From Acanthosoma haemorrhoidale (lineage: Eukaryota > Arthropoda > Insecta > Hemiptera > Acanthosomatidae): 64,000 bases of DNA. The stretch is from NCBI GenBank assembly GCA_930367205.1, contig OV884012.1, positions 36,471,520 through 36,535,519 on the forward strand, given 5' to 3'. Below the pieces are notes generated by a model. It was not told where the DNA came from. It did no database searches and saw only the letters and a list, made by a program, of their open reading frames with translations. Each line of letters opens with the position of its first letter. Positions within the stretch are counted from its first letter, which is position 1. This document shows, piece after piece, positions 44,657 to 56,542 of the stretch. A program made the translations under genes and the position numbers.

Positions 44657-46231
44657 CTGCTACTATTATTTTTGTTAATTACTGTTTTTATGATTATTAA
44701 TTTAAAAGAAGTTTCTAGATACGTTCCTTGGATATGTACATTATCTGTACTAGACACCAGGGTTGATTAAATAAGTGTTGGTTTAAAGAACTTTGAGTAT
44801 TTCGGTCGGTAAATACAAAGCATCTTTAATATGAAGCAATTTCAACCCCAAAGATATATGATGATGCCTGAAATATATTTATCTATACGTATATATTCCA
44901 TACTTTCACCTATTTCACCTGCAAACCAGTTTTAAATCTCAGATTTCACATTAAATGGGTAGGCTTTCCAGAAATTTCAATATTGTATTTTGAGAGGTGT
45001 CTCAATTAACCGTGAGACGGGGCAATAACTCTAATTCAAGGATATTATGTGCCGCTGCCTAAAATTAATTTCTCAGAAGGCAATCAAAGTCTTGAAACCC
45101 TTGGACTAATAAAGCGCAGATATCTTAGATAGTTCAATTTTCAATTAGTCGCTCGGTATTTAATAATAAGCATTATATTATATGATTGGTCTAGAACCAA
45201 AGAACCCGTTGAAATATCTAAATATTAATTAAAGAGTTAATTAAAAAACGTATATGTGTGTGTAATAACATCGAGGAGACAATAGCATCACAGTCTTTAA
45301 AGACGCCCGTCCATTGTTAGCACCAATTCGGTACTTGAGAGTCAAGCAGTGGTCTAAAGCTATCTTTGGCAGACTAATTTTTGATTCTCAATGCCATTTG
45401 TAAAAATCGAAATTGATAACATGGTTCCCACATACGGCATTTCTTTGAGCTCCTAATATATTTATCAGTTACCCACTTTTTACTAAGCCGTTTACGTCTT
45501 ACTTTCATCGTTAAACTATCACATATGAGAACCTAACGTATAGGAACATACAAGTACAAAAAAATTTGATTATGATTGATCTAGGAGCATTCTGTTCGTC
45601 GGTCCATTCTTAGTGACTATCATTCCCTGGATCCACAATGAAATATGATGAACTTTCTTTCTATCCACGAATCAAAAATTTCAAGGAGGGTATCAAATCG
45701 AATGTAACATAGAGGGTTGATATTTTATAATTTCTGTGTAAGTTAACTTGATACCACCATGAAAGATGCATGTAGACTGTACATGACAAAAAAGAAGTGT
45801 GTTAAAGCTCCCTGCTGTACAAAAAATAAATACACAATATTAAATAAAAGAGAGCGAGAGAGAGAGAAAGAGAGAGAGATAGAGAGCAGTTCCGTAGGTG
45901 CCGGTTCAGAGAGTTCTGTCTCAAAGTTTTTTTGTATTTTGTTTTTTTACAATATAATACTCCTCGTGCTGCATGCGCAGATGCTAGGTTAGCCCTGACC
46001 TAGACTATGCTTAAAAGCCAAACATTGTTTCAAAGCTGCTGTTTTTTGTTTTTTGTCAAAAACCCTTTTATTCAAAAATTTTAGAGTATATGATCAAAAA
46101 TACAATGAACAAGATTTACAATATAATACTCCTCGTGCTGCATGCCCAGAAACATTTGAAGGAGGGTAGAATTAAAATAAGAAGTCTTTTTGAAGTTAAA
46201 ATCTCAATACAAATAAACAGGACTGGGCGAT

Positions 46232-46291
<60 letters not shown>

Positions 46292-46976
46292 AAACTACTA
46301 GATATAAAATATTTTACTCATAATGTCTTGCAAGTATGCGTCTATCGAGAAAATGAATGACCCGAGAGTTAGATTAGAAGGGTGTTAAAGGCACATAAGG
46401 GTGAAGTATGTCAAATATTATAAAACAGTGGTGGAATACCCTAATGAAGTTTAAAATAGCATATACAGTCAACATTTTTAATTTAATTTCTTTTAGGCTC
46501 GATCTGGTCCATTTTAAAATTTTTGCGACCACCTTAAATACCGCAAGTACAAGAGGAGCACTACTGCCTAACATCTAAAACTGTAAAGGTAGCCGCAGAA
46601 ATGCAATGAGGCGGGCAGGAGTTGGGGCATTGTTTGTCGAGAGGATGAGGGTCGACAGGCCGGCCAATTAGTTATAATTACAGGCGGCTCGCCCGCTTTG
46701 CAGAATCTGCAAGTTAGGTATTGCCCCGAGTTCCTCACATTATTGCTCACATATTTAAAACCCACTCTTTCAAAAGGGCTTTTGTAACATATTCTCAATA
46801 TGGGCCGGCTGCACAACACTTCGTGAAACATAATTATAAATTATCAGCAGCTATCCTCTCTCGTGTATAATGTCAAGTTAGCAGCAACATAAAAGGGATC
46901 ATGAAGATCAAGTCGTTACAGAAGCTGTTTGTCTTGGAGGTGTGGGTGCCGGAGCGTATCAAGTGTCCCTAGATGA
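44657..46976. other. AT-rich DNA with GA microsatellites
   Basis: An impure GA tract lies at about 45848-45885 and a pure (GA)28 tract at 46234-46289. A 35-bp direct repeat with one mismatch lies between them (45946-45980 and 46115-46149). 46580-46840 is GC-balanced and unassigned. ORFs reading through the GA tracts are low-complexity. Confidence 0.55.
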
Positions 46977-47311
46977 TGCAACTAGGCAAGATGGCAACTC
47001 TCAAGATCTGGTAAAGCAGACGAAATGGTGGACACCACGGCGCTTGGGCCACCAACAAGAATCCTCTAACGGGCATCCATCACTGCTATCCGACTAAATA
47101 AGACTGCACTACATGCCTAGAGGGACTCAAGGCCCAGCCACCAGTGGACTCTCACCACTGTACCGCAACAACCAACCTCTACCGAGGCTTCCCACACTCC
47201 TTAATTCCCTCACACCACCTTCAAGCAGGTACTCCTAGTACAAGGATCCGCTCAACCCAAATATTCATTTATTTTTCCCTAATCCTTAATCTTATAATTA
47301 GAGAGCTAAGG
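46977..47311 (+). mobile_element. LINE-B relative, about 335 bp, 5' truncated
   Basis: This is nearly collinear with 44305-44640: GGCAAGATGGCAACTCTC, the ATGGTGGACACCACGGCGCT block, CTCTCACCACTGTACCGCAA, CACCTTCAAGCAGGTACTCC and the end GAGAGCTAAG. The tail is a G run followed by AAAATATAAA rather than a clean A tail. No duplication was found. Confidence 0.8.
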
Positions 47312-47329
47312 GGGGGGGGGAAAATATAA

Positions 47330-49149
47330 ATACGAAAATATAACACTGCAATTTTCGGAATAAATTCTAATAGTAAACACCCTATTTAGTTCTCTCATTT
47401 TAATTTGTAAAATATATAATATAGATCTATGCATAAGATCTTAAAGGCATCATCAACTCTAGCATAGCGATTAACGGAGGCTTATAGTTCACCGAAGAAA
47501 GAGTAAAGCGTACTCGGCAATAGTTGAACTCGCCCGTTCTATCGAGCAGTCCAAAAAGCCAAATGCAATGTGTAAGTATTGATTTCCAAATTCCAGTAGG
47601 CAAAACCAAACCTACTTGCTTGCCAAATCCGACAGAACGCTTATCGTAAAGCTACAGAGAAAGAGAGCCACTTAAGACAAAATGCCACGAAGATGCCGAC
47701 GAGAGTGTTTTAACGATATCGCTCAAAACTTCAGATTCTACAAGCGGCAAATTCAATATTCAACGTTAGAGGAAGGGAAGCCGTCTCCACATTTTCCTTA
47801 ACATTCGCCACAAAATCAAATTCACGACGTTACAAAACCTGTGTTTTTTTGACATAAATTAATAAAATTCATTTTTTTTTTTTTAATAAAGCAAAACATA
47901 GCAGTTCTCATAAAATGAGATTTTTGAGGTCTTCCATCACAAGCGCGATTCTTTCGTTCGGAGTGAATCAGATCAGAGTTTTCGGGCATAAATTATATTA
48001 CAATAACATAACTATTTAAAACAAATTACGTTTTCGTGCTGTTCACAGTCCCGTCCTTAAAATCATCTTCCGTCTTTTATCTGAAACAAACAAAATAAAA
48101 ATAATAAAGCTTTTGCATTATAGAAAATATAAACGTTATGGTGTAATCAGTCACTCACAAGTATCAAGAGCATTCAATTACATTAGGAGATATAAATTGT
48201 AATTAGCGTGCTGGAAGCGGCGGGTATCATTGACAGTAACAAGTCCGCAACTTCTGTAATTGCGCTCATCCTATCTCGGAGACGATAGCGGTCTCACAAT
48301 TACTGCAAGGATACTCGCGGTCGTTAAGATTGTAAAGTGATACTGCCGGCAACTGCCACTTAAATAGTACATGCGTGTGATAGTACGCACTATCGTAACC
48401 GACAGTTAAAGTGGACCATAGGTCCTAAAATTTATGAGGACGGTCCTTTGGCTGACATTGTTGTCTTTTAGATTATACCACCAGCTAATATGGATGTTTT
48501 TTCTTTATTCTGAGAAAGTGGCCGGTGTTGAAAATGAAAAAAGGCGCAAAACGAAGCTTGAAAACTATGATGATGTGATGTAACAAACATCATATTTATG
48601 ACGTCCATGCCAGTAACAAGTTTAAAAATAACAAACCTCACTGATTGATGTTACCTACCTAAGCTTTTGGATGACTTAGGTCAGATGAATTGTATGTCTG
48701 GTTGACCACGCTATGAAAAGTTATTGGTCGCGAAATCACCGATTTCAATGCAACCTTTTTTGGCGATATTATTTAAAAAAATATTTGAACCGCGACCGAC
48801 TTGTAAGTGCGCCCTTGGGGCCAAGAAAATTAACTTTCTCCAAAATTTTTATTCATGAGTTTTGAGAGGGTGCTAAAAACGAATAACAAATATGTTTCTC
48901 GAAAAAACAATATTTTCACATACTTTGCTTTGTCGGTCAGTTTTTTATAACTACAATGAGTTTACTTATGAAGCCCTCTAAACACTAAGTGATATGGAGT
49001 ATGATACAGGGCAATGATTAACATAATAGTTAAGTAAATATGTCTGAGTAAGGATAAATGCCACTTGAATAAGTGGAAACGGTGTCGAGACCTAATATGT
49101 ATTAAAACTGTCCAAAATATGTAGCTATATTTACATGTAAAATGTAATA
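47330..49149. other. AT-rich DNA, no gene seen
   Basis: 48180-48430 is GC-balanced and has a 6-bp hairpin GATAGT/ACTATC (about 48388-48403). No gene or named repeat found. Confidence 0.45.
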
Positions 49150-49154
49150 TAAGT

Positions 49155-50022
49155 TGTAGCGACCGCTAACAACATAAGATAAATCACCCTATACTCTATT
49201 GTAAATTAATTTAAACAAATGTAAATGACATTACCAAACCATAAGTCATACCAGTGTAAATATTGTAAACAATAAAAGACGCAGCTGCAAAAAACTAGTC
49301 AGAGGCCCTTGAAGGGAGAGTCAGGTAGTGGCTAGGAGGCTGGGTGGGTCCCAGTCTAGAACATGCAAGCGTCATCGCAACCCTGCGGCTTGGTTGGTCA
49401 GAATAACACCCATCAAAGATCATCGGTTACTGGGGTGCTATACATACCCCCTAATTTTAGCCGGTAAATCATTCTAACTACCGCTCTATGACTGGTACTT
49501 GCAGCTGCACTGATGTTTCAAGATTTGGCCTTCTCTTTTATGAAAACCTCGACATCTCTCTTCCTAAACCTCGCTATGTTTTAGTCCAACCTCGTCAGAC
49601 CCGCAATTTCCTAGTGGGATTCTCTGCCTTCGTCTCGCTAAAACTAGCACCTCCTTGGGAGAGACCTCTCCCACGTGGACAACGGTTGCCATGGCCCAAC
49701 AAACTTTACCTAGCAGTGTTTCCCACGGCAATCCAGTCTCTCCGGTTCACACTTGCCTTTGGGATCCGGACGGTTTTCGCCTACCCTCAGATACCGAGTG
49801 TAATTAGAGGTCATTCCAAGACCACATAAGCTATCTACAATACCTACCCTATACCAATTCTCCTGAACATAGTGCACTGTCTTGGCACATACCTATCAAA
49901 TATGGAGTCAGATAGTACAGTAGTAAGACCCGCCATGAAGCATTGTCCAGGTCATAGCCTAATCAACCCTCACTTCGCACTAGGGCTAGGGTAACTAGGC
50001 ACCCCCTCTTGACGCCCCGACA
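49155..50022 (+). mobile_element. Solo LTR (family LTR-1), 868 bp, with 5-bp duplication
   Basis: It starts TGTAGCGACCGCTAAC and ends GACGCCCCGACA, a TG...CA structure, flanked by TAAGT at 49150-49154 and 50023-50027. It matches 17629-18488 (inverted) and 1-495. No gag, pol or env homology lies on either side, so only one LTR remains at this locus. A 5-bp duplication fits Gypsy or BEL elements. The ORF at 49488-49829 lies inside the LTR and has no motif. Confidence 0.8.
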
Positions 50023-50027
50023 TAAGT

Positions 50028-53000
50028 AAAAGAATGTAATGCAAAGAATAAGTAGGACCGAGTATAGTGAAACTATTAATAAAACTAAATTAGATAACAA
50101 AGCTTTTTGGGCGGAATTTTCCTTAAAAAATAATATACAGGAAATGATATAAAAATAATATTGCATTTTCTTTGCCTATAAGGGAAGGGGGAAGGGTTAA
50201 TATAAATTGAAAATATAAACTGCGAGGCAGCAGATCTCAGCAGATGCAATTTTCCTTCTCTTCTTTATTTAGGCCTTATTCCCTTTCCATTCCCTAAGAT
50301 TGAAAAAGCATTTATATTAAATATGAGAGTGGGCAAGTGGTTAGAGAATTTCTTAACGAGTATATAACGCGAATACTTTAAAAATACAAAAAATACAGTC
50401 GTTTTTAGTGTCGCATGTTTGAGGTTAAGCACTGATATACTCGTTTAGTATAGCTGAACGGATATGATATTTATGAGAATAGCACCAACTCCACTTGGGG
50501 GAGTACAGATATTATTCTTAGTTTACCTGATGCTACGGATAGTCAAATATGTTATAAACCAATGCGGCCAATTAATCCGCAGTTCTAAGATCTGCTGTTA
50601 AGGAGTAGGGGTCGTCCAGCCAGGATTGGAGTACTTGAGTATGCAAAAAATTAAGAACCGCGTTTTCTCTTCTGATTTGAGTAAGGGGGGTCCTAGAAGG
50701 TAGGAAATTACATGGTACCGGCTTCGGCAAGTGCAGGTTGTCAGGAGGGAGAGGGGGCACTAAATCACTTGCGCGTCAAACCCACGGCTAGTAAACTGGC
50801 CATATCTCCGCCGCAACCAATGGTCAAATGCGATTTGTGTCAAATTGTTAATATTTCAATTATTTACTTATTTCGAATTATTATCTGTATTACATAAAAG
50901 ACCTCCGTGATATGGTGGATATAACCAGGCCTGTCGACTAGAGTGGTTGGTTTGCCGTCGAGGGGGGGGGGGGGCTTCCAATTCTGGCTGGGAAGCCGGG
51001 AGACACCCGTCGGCTTTTCTTTTAGCCGGATCTGCCTCTCCCTTCAGATAAAAGACCTTTAATACACGTAACAAAGAAAATTGAAAAAAAAAACTTAGTT
51101 TAGAAAAAATAGTTCTACATTTTTTGAGGTGAGTGACCTGTATTACATACTAAAAGTACCCGACGCTTGGGGGGGGGGGGGCTTTTAAAGGTAATTTTTT
51201 GGGAAGTCTCTCAAATATTTCGCTTTGAAGTGAGTTTAGAAAAAACTAGTTCGCAAATAAAATGGTTGAGGAGATAGTGAGGGTTAAAAATTAGTAATTT
51301 TCACAATTCTTGTTGAAGCGGTTTAGTCGGTTGTTACCATCGTCAACCTTGTTGTACAGTGGTTCAGTTAATGTAAATTTTTTCTTATATTCCATTAAAA
51401 AAAATATATATAAATAGATTTTCTTCTTCACCACACATTATTATTATGGTTGAAGTAACTTAAGTTGTAGGCATTGGAGAAATTGTAAATCAAATTTCTT
51501 TACGTCAAACAGTTAGGTCGGTCCAAAATTGTATTATTCTTTGTTATTTCAAGTGAATTTCACCCATTCCAAGCCCTTTCGAAGGCAAACGAATTTTATC
51601 AGGTGTAAAAAGTTTCTGCTATTTTTAAAACACGTTCATTTGAGACGAGCGAGTTTTACACCTCCTCAGTATAGTAGCAATCCGAAGTTGAAGAATAAAG
51701 TTTTTTAGAGGCCTGTGCGGCGGGTGACACTCTAGTGTCTATTGCCTAGGTTGTATATTGCATCTGCTACGGTCTTCTAAAACAAAAACAATTGTTTCTC
51801 GTAATAGAGTCCAATCTAATGCTCCCGGTGTCAACTGAAAGAGGCGGTGATGATTGCGCGCCCTCGCTTCATTCAAAACAGTCATTATCATCACACAAAC
51901 GGTCATCAAGGACAGGAAAATCTTATCAATATTTCTCACCTGATGAAACAGGATTTATTTTACTTCATTAAAAAATCAACTTCAAGGAAAAATAGACATG
52001 CAATCTGTTTTCACTTAGCAACGATCCCTGAAAATCATACAGTAGTCCAGTAGTGGAAAAGTTTACAAGGGTACATTGGAAAACATACTTTGGGGTTCCA
52101 AACCATAACCATATGGGAAAACTTCCATACGTTCCGAAGAGGAAATTGTGGGTCTAATTAAATCACGACACTCTTTGTGATTTCAGTTTTAGAAAAAAAA
52201 AAAATGTGGCATTATTCTGTTTTAGGAAGATTATTAAATTTTGTTGAGCTTTTTTTCTGTAGTGAATTTTTCATATAAAAACCCGTTCAAGCGATATCAG
52301 CTGCCAAAGTGCGATCATTTTTTTTTTTTTTTTAATTAAAAACGTTTTCCGTTCAGCGTCGCAAGTTTGATCGCTAAAAATAAGGATTTATTTATTATTT
52401 TAAGTACCTACCTCTGTTATAAAGTTAATAAACTACTCTTAACCAACAGTACCATACACTTGAAATTAGATGCTATACAATTTAAAAAAATAACTACCAA
52501 AATGTATTTATCTAGTCTAAATGAAAAATAATAATTGGCTGAAAATTAATAATATGCGAAGGGGAAATAAGGGATGAAATTATTTCCGACACTTTTTTTT
52601 CTAGGGCAGCTATCTAAACAATATTATTGTCAAATTAAATAGAAATAACACTACTACTGGTTTTTATCCTTATGACACGAAGAAGAAGTATACAGTATAC
52701 ATAGACCCTCACTTAGATGTATAGAAGGAGAATCGATCAGTAAAGACCTCGGAGATATCAGATAGACAGACGATCCGCCTGAATTCAATCAACAGAAGAG
52801 CACAGTGTAGAGATGATTGAGAGAGAAGAATCGCGTACCAGCTAACTAACTACAACACTCGGACCCAACTTCACTAACTACGCTTTAATTAAAACTGGTA
52901 ACTTCATCCGATTCCTCGTATCCAGGTCCTTCTGGCATTCTCAGGTAGGATCCGACCACGAATTTAACGAAAACAACTAACAAACTGTAAAGCAATTAAT

Positions 53001-53550
53001 AACGAGACAATTTATGTAGATTTGTAAATATACATCACAGAGATTCACTCGAAAATGCTGGGGCAAGTTTGAATTCAAAACTATGGGATGGTAAATTGGT
53101 GGTAACCATTAGCAGAAACCGTCTTCCTTCGGCAGAGCTTTTTATCGGTTAGTTGAATTGCAAGAGGTTACTAACGATGGAACTTTAATAAAAAGGTATG
53201 AGAAGTCCTCCTAAAAAAAAAAGGCATCTAACAATGTATTATGTAAAAATTCTCGTCCTCTATATGGTATATAAATAAATCAGTGATACCACATGGTAAT
53301 TTGTCATATTTTCAATGTTGCAAGAATAAAACGCATATTAGAGAAATGCCCATCATTTGTTTTTAATGTATGTCCTACAGTAAATAAAATATAAAAATAA
53401 AATGTGTCTTAAAGAATCAAGGAATTGGAATAATTATTTTTAAATACCATCTATATTTTAACGTTCGTGACATTTTTTTTTGTTTTGCAATGAACATTTA
53501 TGTTTATCTTTTAATTTGTATTCATTTATTATTTTATTTTTACTGAGCGG
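50028..53550. other. AT-rich DNA, no gene seen
   Basis: G runs occur at about 50960-50973 and 51171-51181, and T runs near 52319-52333. 50560-51060 and 52690-52960 are GC-balanced and unassigned. Confidence 0.45.
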
Positions 53551-53555
53551 TAGTT

Positions 53556-53840
53556 ATGTTTAACAACAGAAGAAGTGCGCTACCTTGGGCTGTTCGAATA
53601 ATGATTTCAAAACATCATGGTTCATCATCATTAACCGAAATTCGGGCAATTAAAATTATTAGTAGAGCATCGGTCGGTTTAATGACCGACATATTTAATG
53701 ACTGTGCCAAAGAGATCTGCAAGAGGGGAATCTTGCAAGTTTTATGTCTAGGGTCGAACAAGTTTTTTCTGGTTTCAGAATGGGATCTACTGTTGACAAT
53801 TTCTATAATAATCATAAGATTTTATTTACGATGATCCTTA
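53556..53840 (+). pseudogene. Possible decayed LINE reverse transcriptase piece
   Basis: The 92-codon ORF contains GLMTDIFNDCAKEI, which resembles the L..LFN.CL.EG.FP block. In the next frame near 53750 the string EQVFSGFRMGSTVDNFY resembles the later Q.GFR.G.ST.DN block, as if the part between were lost. Neither catalytic box is present. This is suggestive only. Confidence 0.25.
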
Positions 53841-54135
53841 TAATCTACACCCATTAGGTTGTTAAAAAGACCAATAAAAGTAAAGTAGGATAACTTAATG
53901 AAATTTGTTGTTAGTACTGAGGACATGGATGGAAGTAGACTCCAGTTATGTTATCTGCAAGTCATTTCTGCGATACGCTTCTTATTGAGCTACTTTGGCG
54001 TGGGATTTGGACCAGGAGGATTAATGCTGTTGTAAGAGTGGTCAAAAATTTACTTTTGATATTTATACGGTCTTAAAATTGATTTTTCAAACAAATTTTG
54101 TTTGTGTGAATAATATCTATATTGTCTGACATTAT

Positions 54136-54175
54136 CATTCGACGTTTCGCCTTTCCAGGCATCCTCAGGGCTAAA
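54136..54175 (-). other. Hammerhead-like core motif, as found in Penelope-like elements
   Basis: The minus strand reads CCCTGAGGATGCCTGG then AAAGGCGAAACGTC. The order CUGANGA, short GCC/GGC stem, GAAAC is that of a hammerhead ribozyme core, which many Penelope-like elements carry. The first stem II pair is not complementary, and I could not build helices I and III convincingly. It may be a decayed copy. Confidence 0.3.
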
Positions 54176-54179
54176 ATTC

Positions 54180-55460
54180 AGGCAAGAAACATAAATTTAC
54201 TATATGAAATAAAATTGCTCACATAAAACTTAATTTAGTGATTGGAAACAATAAAAACCAACACATATGTCAACGATACCATCTCAAAATTCTTGTTAAT
54301 TCTTTTTCATATAATGTACCGAATTGGTAATCTAAAGCAAAAATTAAGATTTTAAAAATCGTAAATCAATCTTACATTAATAAGTAACTCTGTTGATTAA
54401 TTTAATTGTATTTTTTGAAATAGTAATTTTAACACAGTCGACCGTACAGACATTGAAATATCAATGTACAAATGTGTTTGTTTTAATGTTACTCTATAAA
54501 CATTTTTTTTTTGTTTTAGAAATAAAAAAATCAAATTCACAGCCGTTTTTCAAGTAGAATTTCACGTAGTTGCCCCGTAATACTGACGCGATAACCTAGC
54601 AATACAATGTATGCGGCCACTGAACTTGCTTGTTGATTTTTTTATAATGATGTTTAATGTTGGTAAGTGATACATAAACTATAGTACACAGGGATTGTGA
54701 GGATCAAATAACAGGAGGAGAGGGAAGCAGGGTCAGGTGGTACACACTCAAGGATATGGCCCAGATCCACCCGCCCACCTCTTCCACTTAACCGTCACTC
54801 GTAAAGCCCGGGCTCAACTGCCGCCGTGAAAACACGACTTCATGTCTTCTTTAATTTTTAAACGAAGTAAATTTGAAGCGATTTAGTGCGCCTAGACGTA
54901 ACTTTTATATACATAGACGTATACCATTAAATAACGTAGGCACTTAAAATGGTGAGCGTAGCGTAGCTCATAAATACTTACAAGTCTGGAGCAATTTCAA
55001 ACACTATAAAATATTTCAATAGGCAATAATATGTTAATTATCTTGACGGAAAATATTTCTTCGTGTGTTTAACACCCACAGAATCACAATGCTACGTTAT
55101 CGTATACGCACTTATGTTAAACGAAAAAAGAAACAAATTTAACTTGGAAAGATTGTTGGGCGGCTCCAAAATGAGAAACTACAATCGCTTGTACCTAGTT
55201 CCTTTGAAACTCAATTGGTAATAAAAGGCTTCTGTCAATTTGCCGCCCTATACCCATCAAAATCAAGAGTGGTTATTAACAATTACTGAACATAATAAAA
55301 ATCTTTATTTCTTTTGTTTAAACAAATTGCGAACGTAAATATAACCTGTAATATTAGGTAGTACGTTCACTTTTGCCATTTCAATAATTACCATGAAACA
55401 AGCGACCTATTTAAAAGTACTTTCTTTATTTGTTATAATTTTTACCGCCAGGTTTAAATT
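54180..55460. other. AT-rich DNA, no gene seen
   Basis: 54690-54840 is GC-balanced and unassigned. Nothing else recognised. Confidence 0.4.
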
Positions 55461-55465
55461 CTCTT

Positions 55466-55714
55466 CTAACAATATATTGCCACTTCCCGAGTTGTACGAG
55501 CAGTCTCAGTAGTAGTTGAAACCCGATTCCGAAGCGTGTGTAGTAATATAAACCGGTCATCTCTTGGCTCCGTCACTCGCGACCGACCTGATCGAGGTGG
55601 AGAAGGGAGTAAGTCCCTGAAGCTCCTTCCGCTATTGGATGAAGAAACGCCCCGAAGTTCTCTTCCGTACTGACCAGGTCGCATTCTTTCAAGCTTCCTG
55701 TCGAATGGAGACAA
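55466..55714 (-). pseudogene. Tc1-like transposase N-terminal fragment
   Basis: The minus-strand reading ends PPRSGRSRVTEPRDDRFILL, HTLRNRVSTTTETARTT. Tc1 transposases have PRSGRPR.TT.R.DR.I...LRNR..TA.E.A between the two DNA-binding subdomains. The part before it (LRGVSSSNSGRSFRDLL) is only loosely similar. No catalytic domain follows, since the frame closes at 55466. The stretch is GC-richer than its surroundings. Confidence 0.6.
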
Positions 55715-56435
55715 CGGGCTCGGGGGAATACTTGCTTAGGGTGCTCCTCCTCTTCAATTTGTGACTGCTATCACCAATCACTTCTCGGGCTACCACCAAT
55801 CAATTCTAGACGAAAGTTAGCACCCTACTGCTGCTAGTTAATAGGTTTGCAGTTCCACTCCCAACCACAACACCAAATTTTTCCCATTAGGCAATCACTT
55901 CACAGCCAAAATGACCACACAGATGAAATAATGAAAATCAAATTCCTCTCCACGCGAATTAATAGAACGTCAGGCTGGTGATAGATCAAAAGTCAACAAC
56001 AATTTTATAAATACACAAGATGCCAATACGATGAAATATCGGTGGTAGTAAATTTATTCACGCCATCCCCGACTCTCTGGCAGATGTATTGGTCATATGC
56101 AGATTAAAGCTGAGTTTGGGCGATGGAAAATATCACATATCTGCTTACTAAGCATGAATCGCCCCACCACAATTAATTTCTACCGCGACATTTCTTTGTA
56201 ATGAGAGGTGACAGACATATTGGCCAGGACACATTTGTCATTCAACCATTTCAAAAACATTATATCTACAGAAGGTATATGTAATGTCATGTAATGTAAT
56301 TTATTAAGCAAAAATACACGCTCACGTGCCCATCGCCAGTCAAACCAATAATTAATGATTAATTTATAACACCCAGTAGCCAACTCCCAATAATGGTGGA
56401 ATAATAATAATACATTAAAGAAAGTACAAAATAAT
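55715..56435. other. Spacer, no gene seen
   Basis: Only short ORFs without motifs. Confidence 0.4.
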
Positions 56436-56445
56436 ATCCTATATT

Positions 56446-56532
56446 ATAATTTGTAAATAGATTCGCCTATAATTATATATAATTATCTGTAAATTAAAAG
56501 GGGCTATGAAGGAAAAAAAAAAAAAAAAAAAA
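56446..56532 (+). mobile_element. LINE-C: 87-bp copy with duplication
   Basis: ATTATCTGTAAATTAAAAGG, GGCTATGAAGG and an A run make up the LINE-C 3' end. The 10-bp ATCCTATATT at 56436-56445 and 56533-56542 flanks it exactly. Confidence 0.85.
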
Positions 56533-56542
56533 ATCCTATATT

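Noticed and set aside
46090..46323. ORF with a long Arg-Glu repeat
   Set aside because: It is a translation of the (GA)28 microsatellite.
49488..49829. 113-codon ORF
   Set aside because: It lies wholly inside the solo LTR; the corresponding region in the other copies is not conserved as a reading frame.
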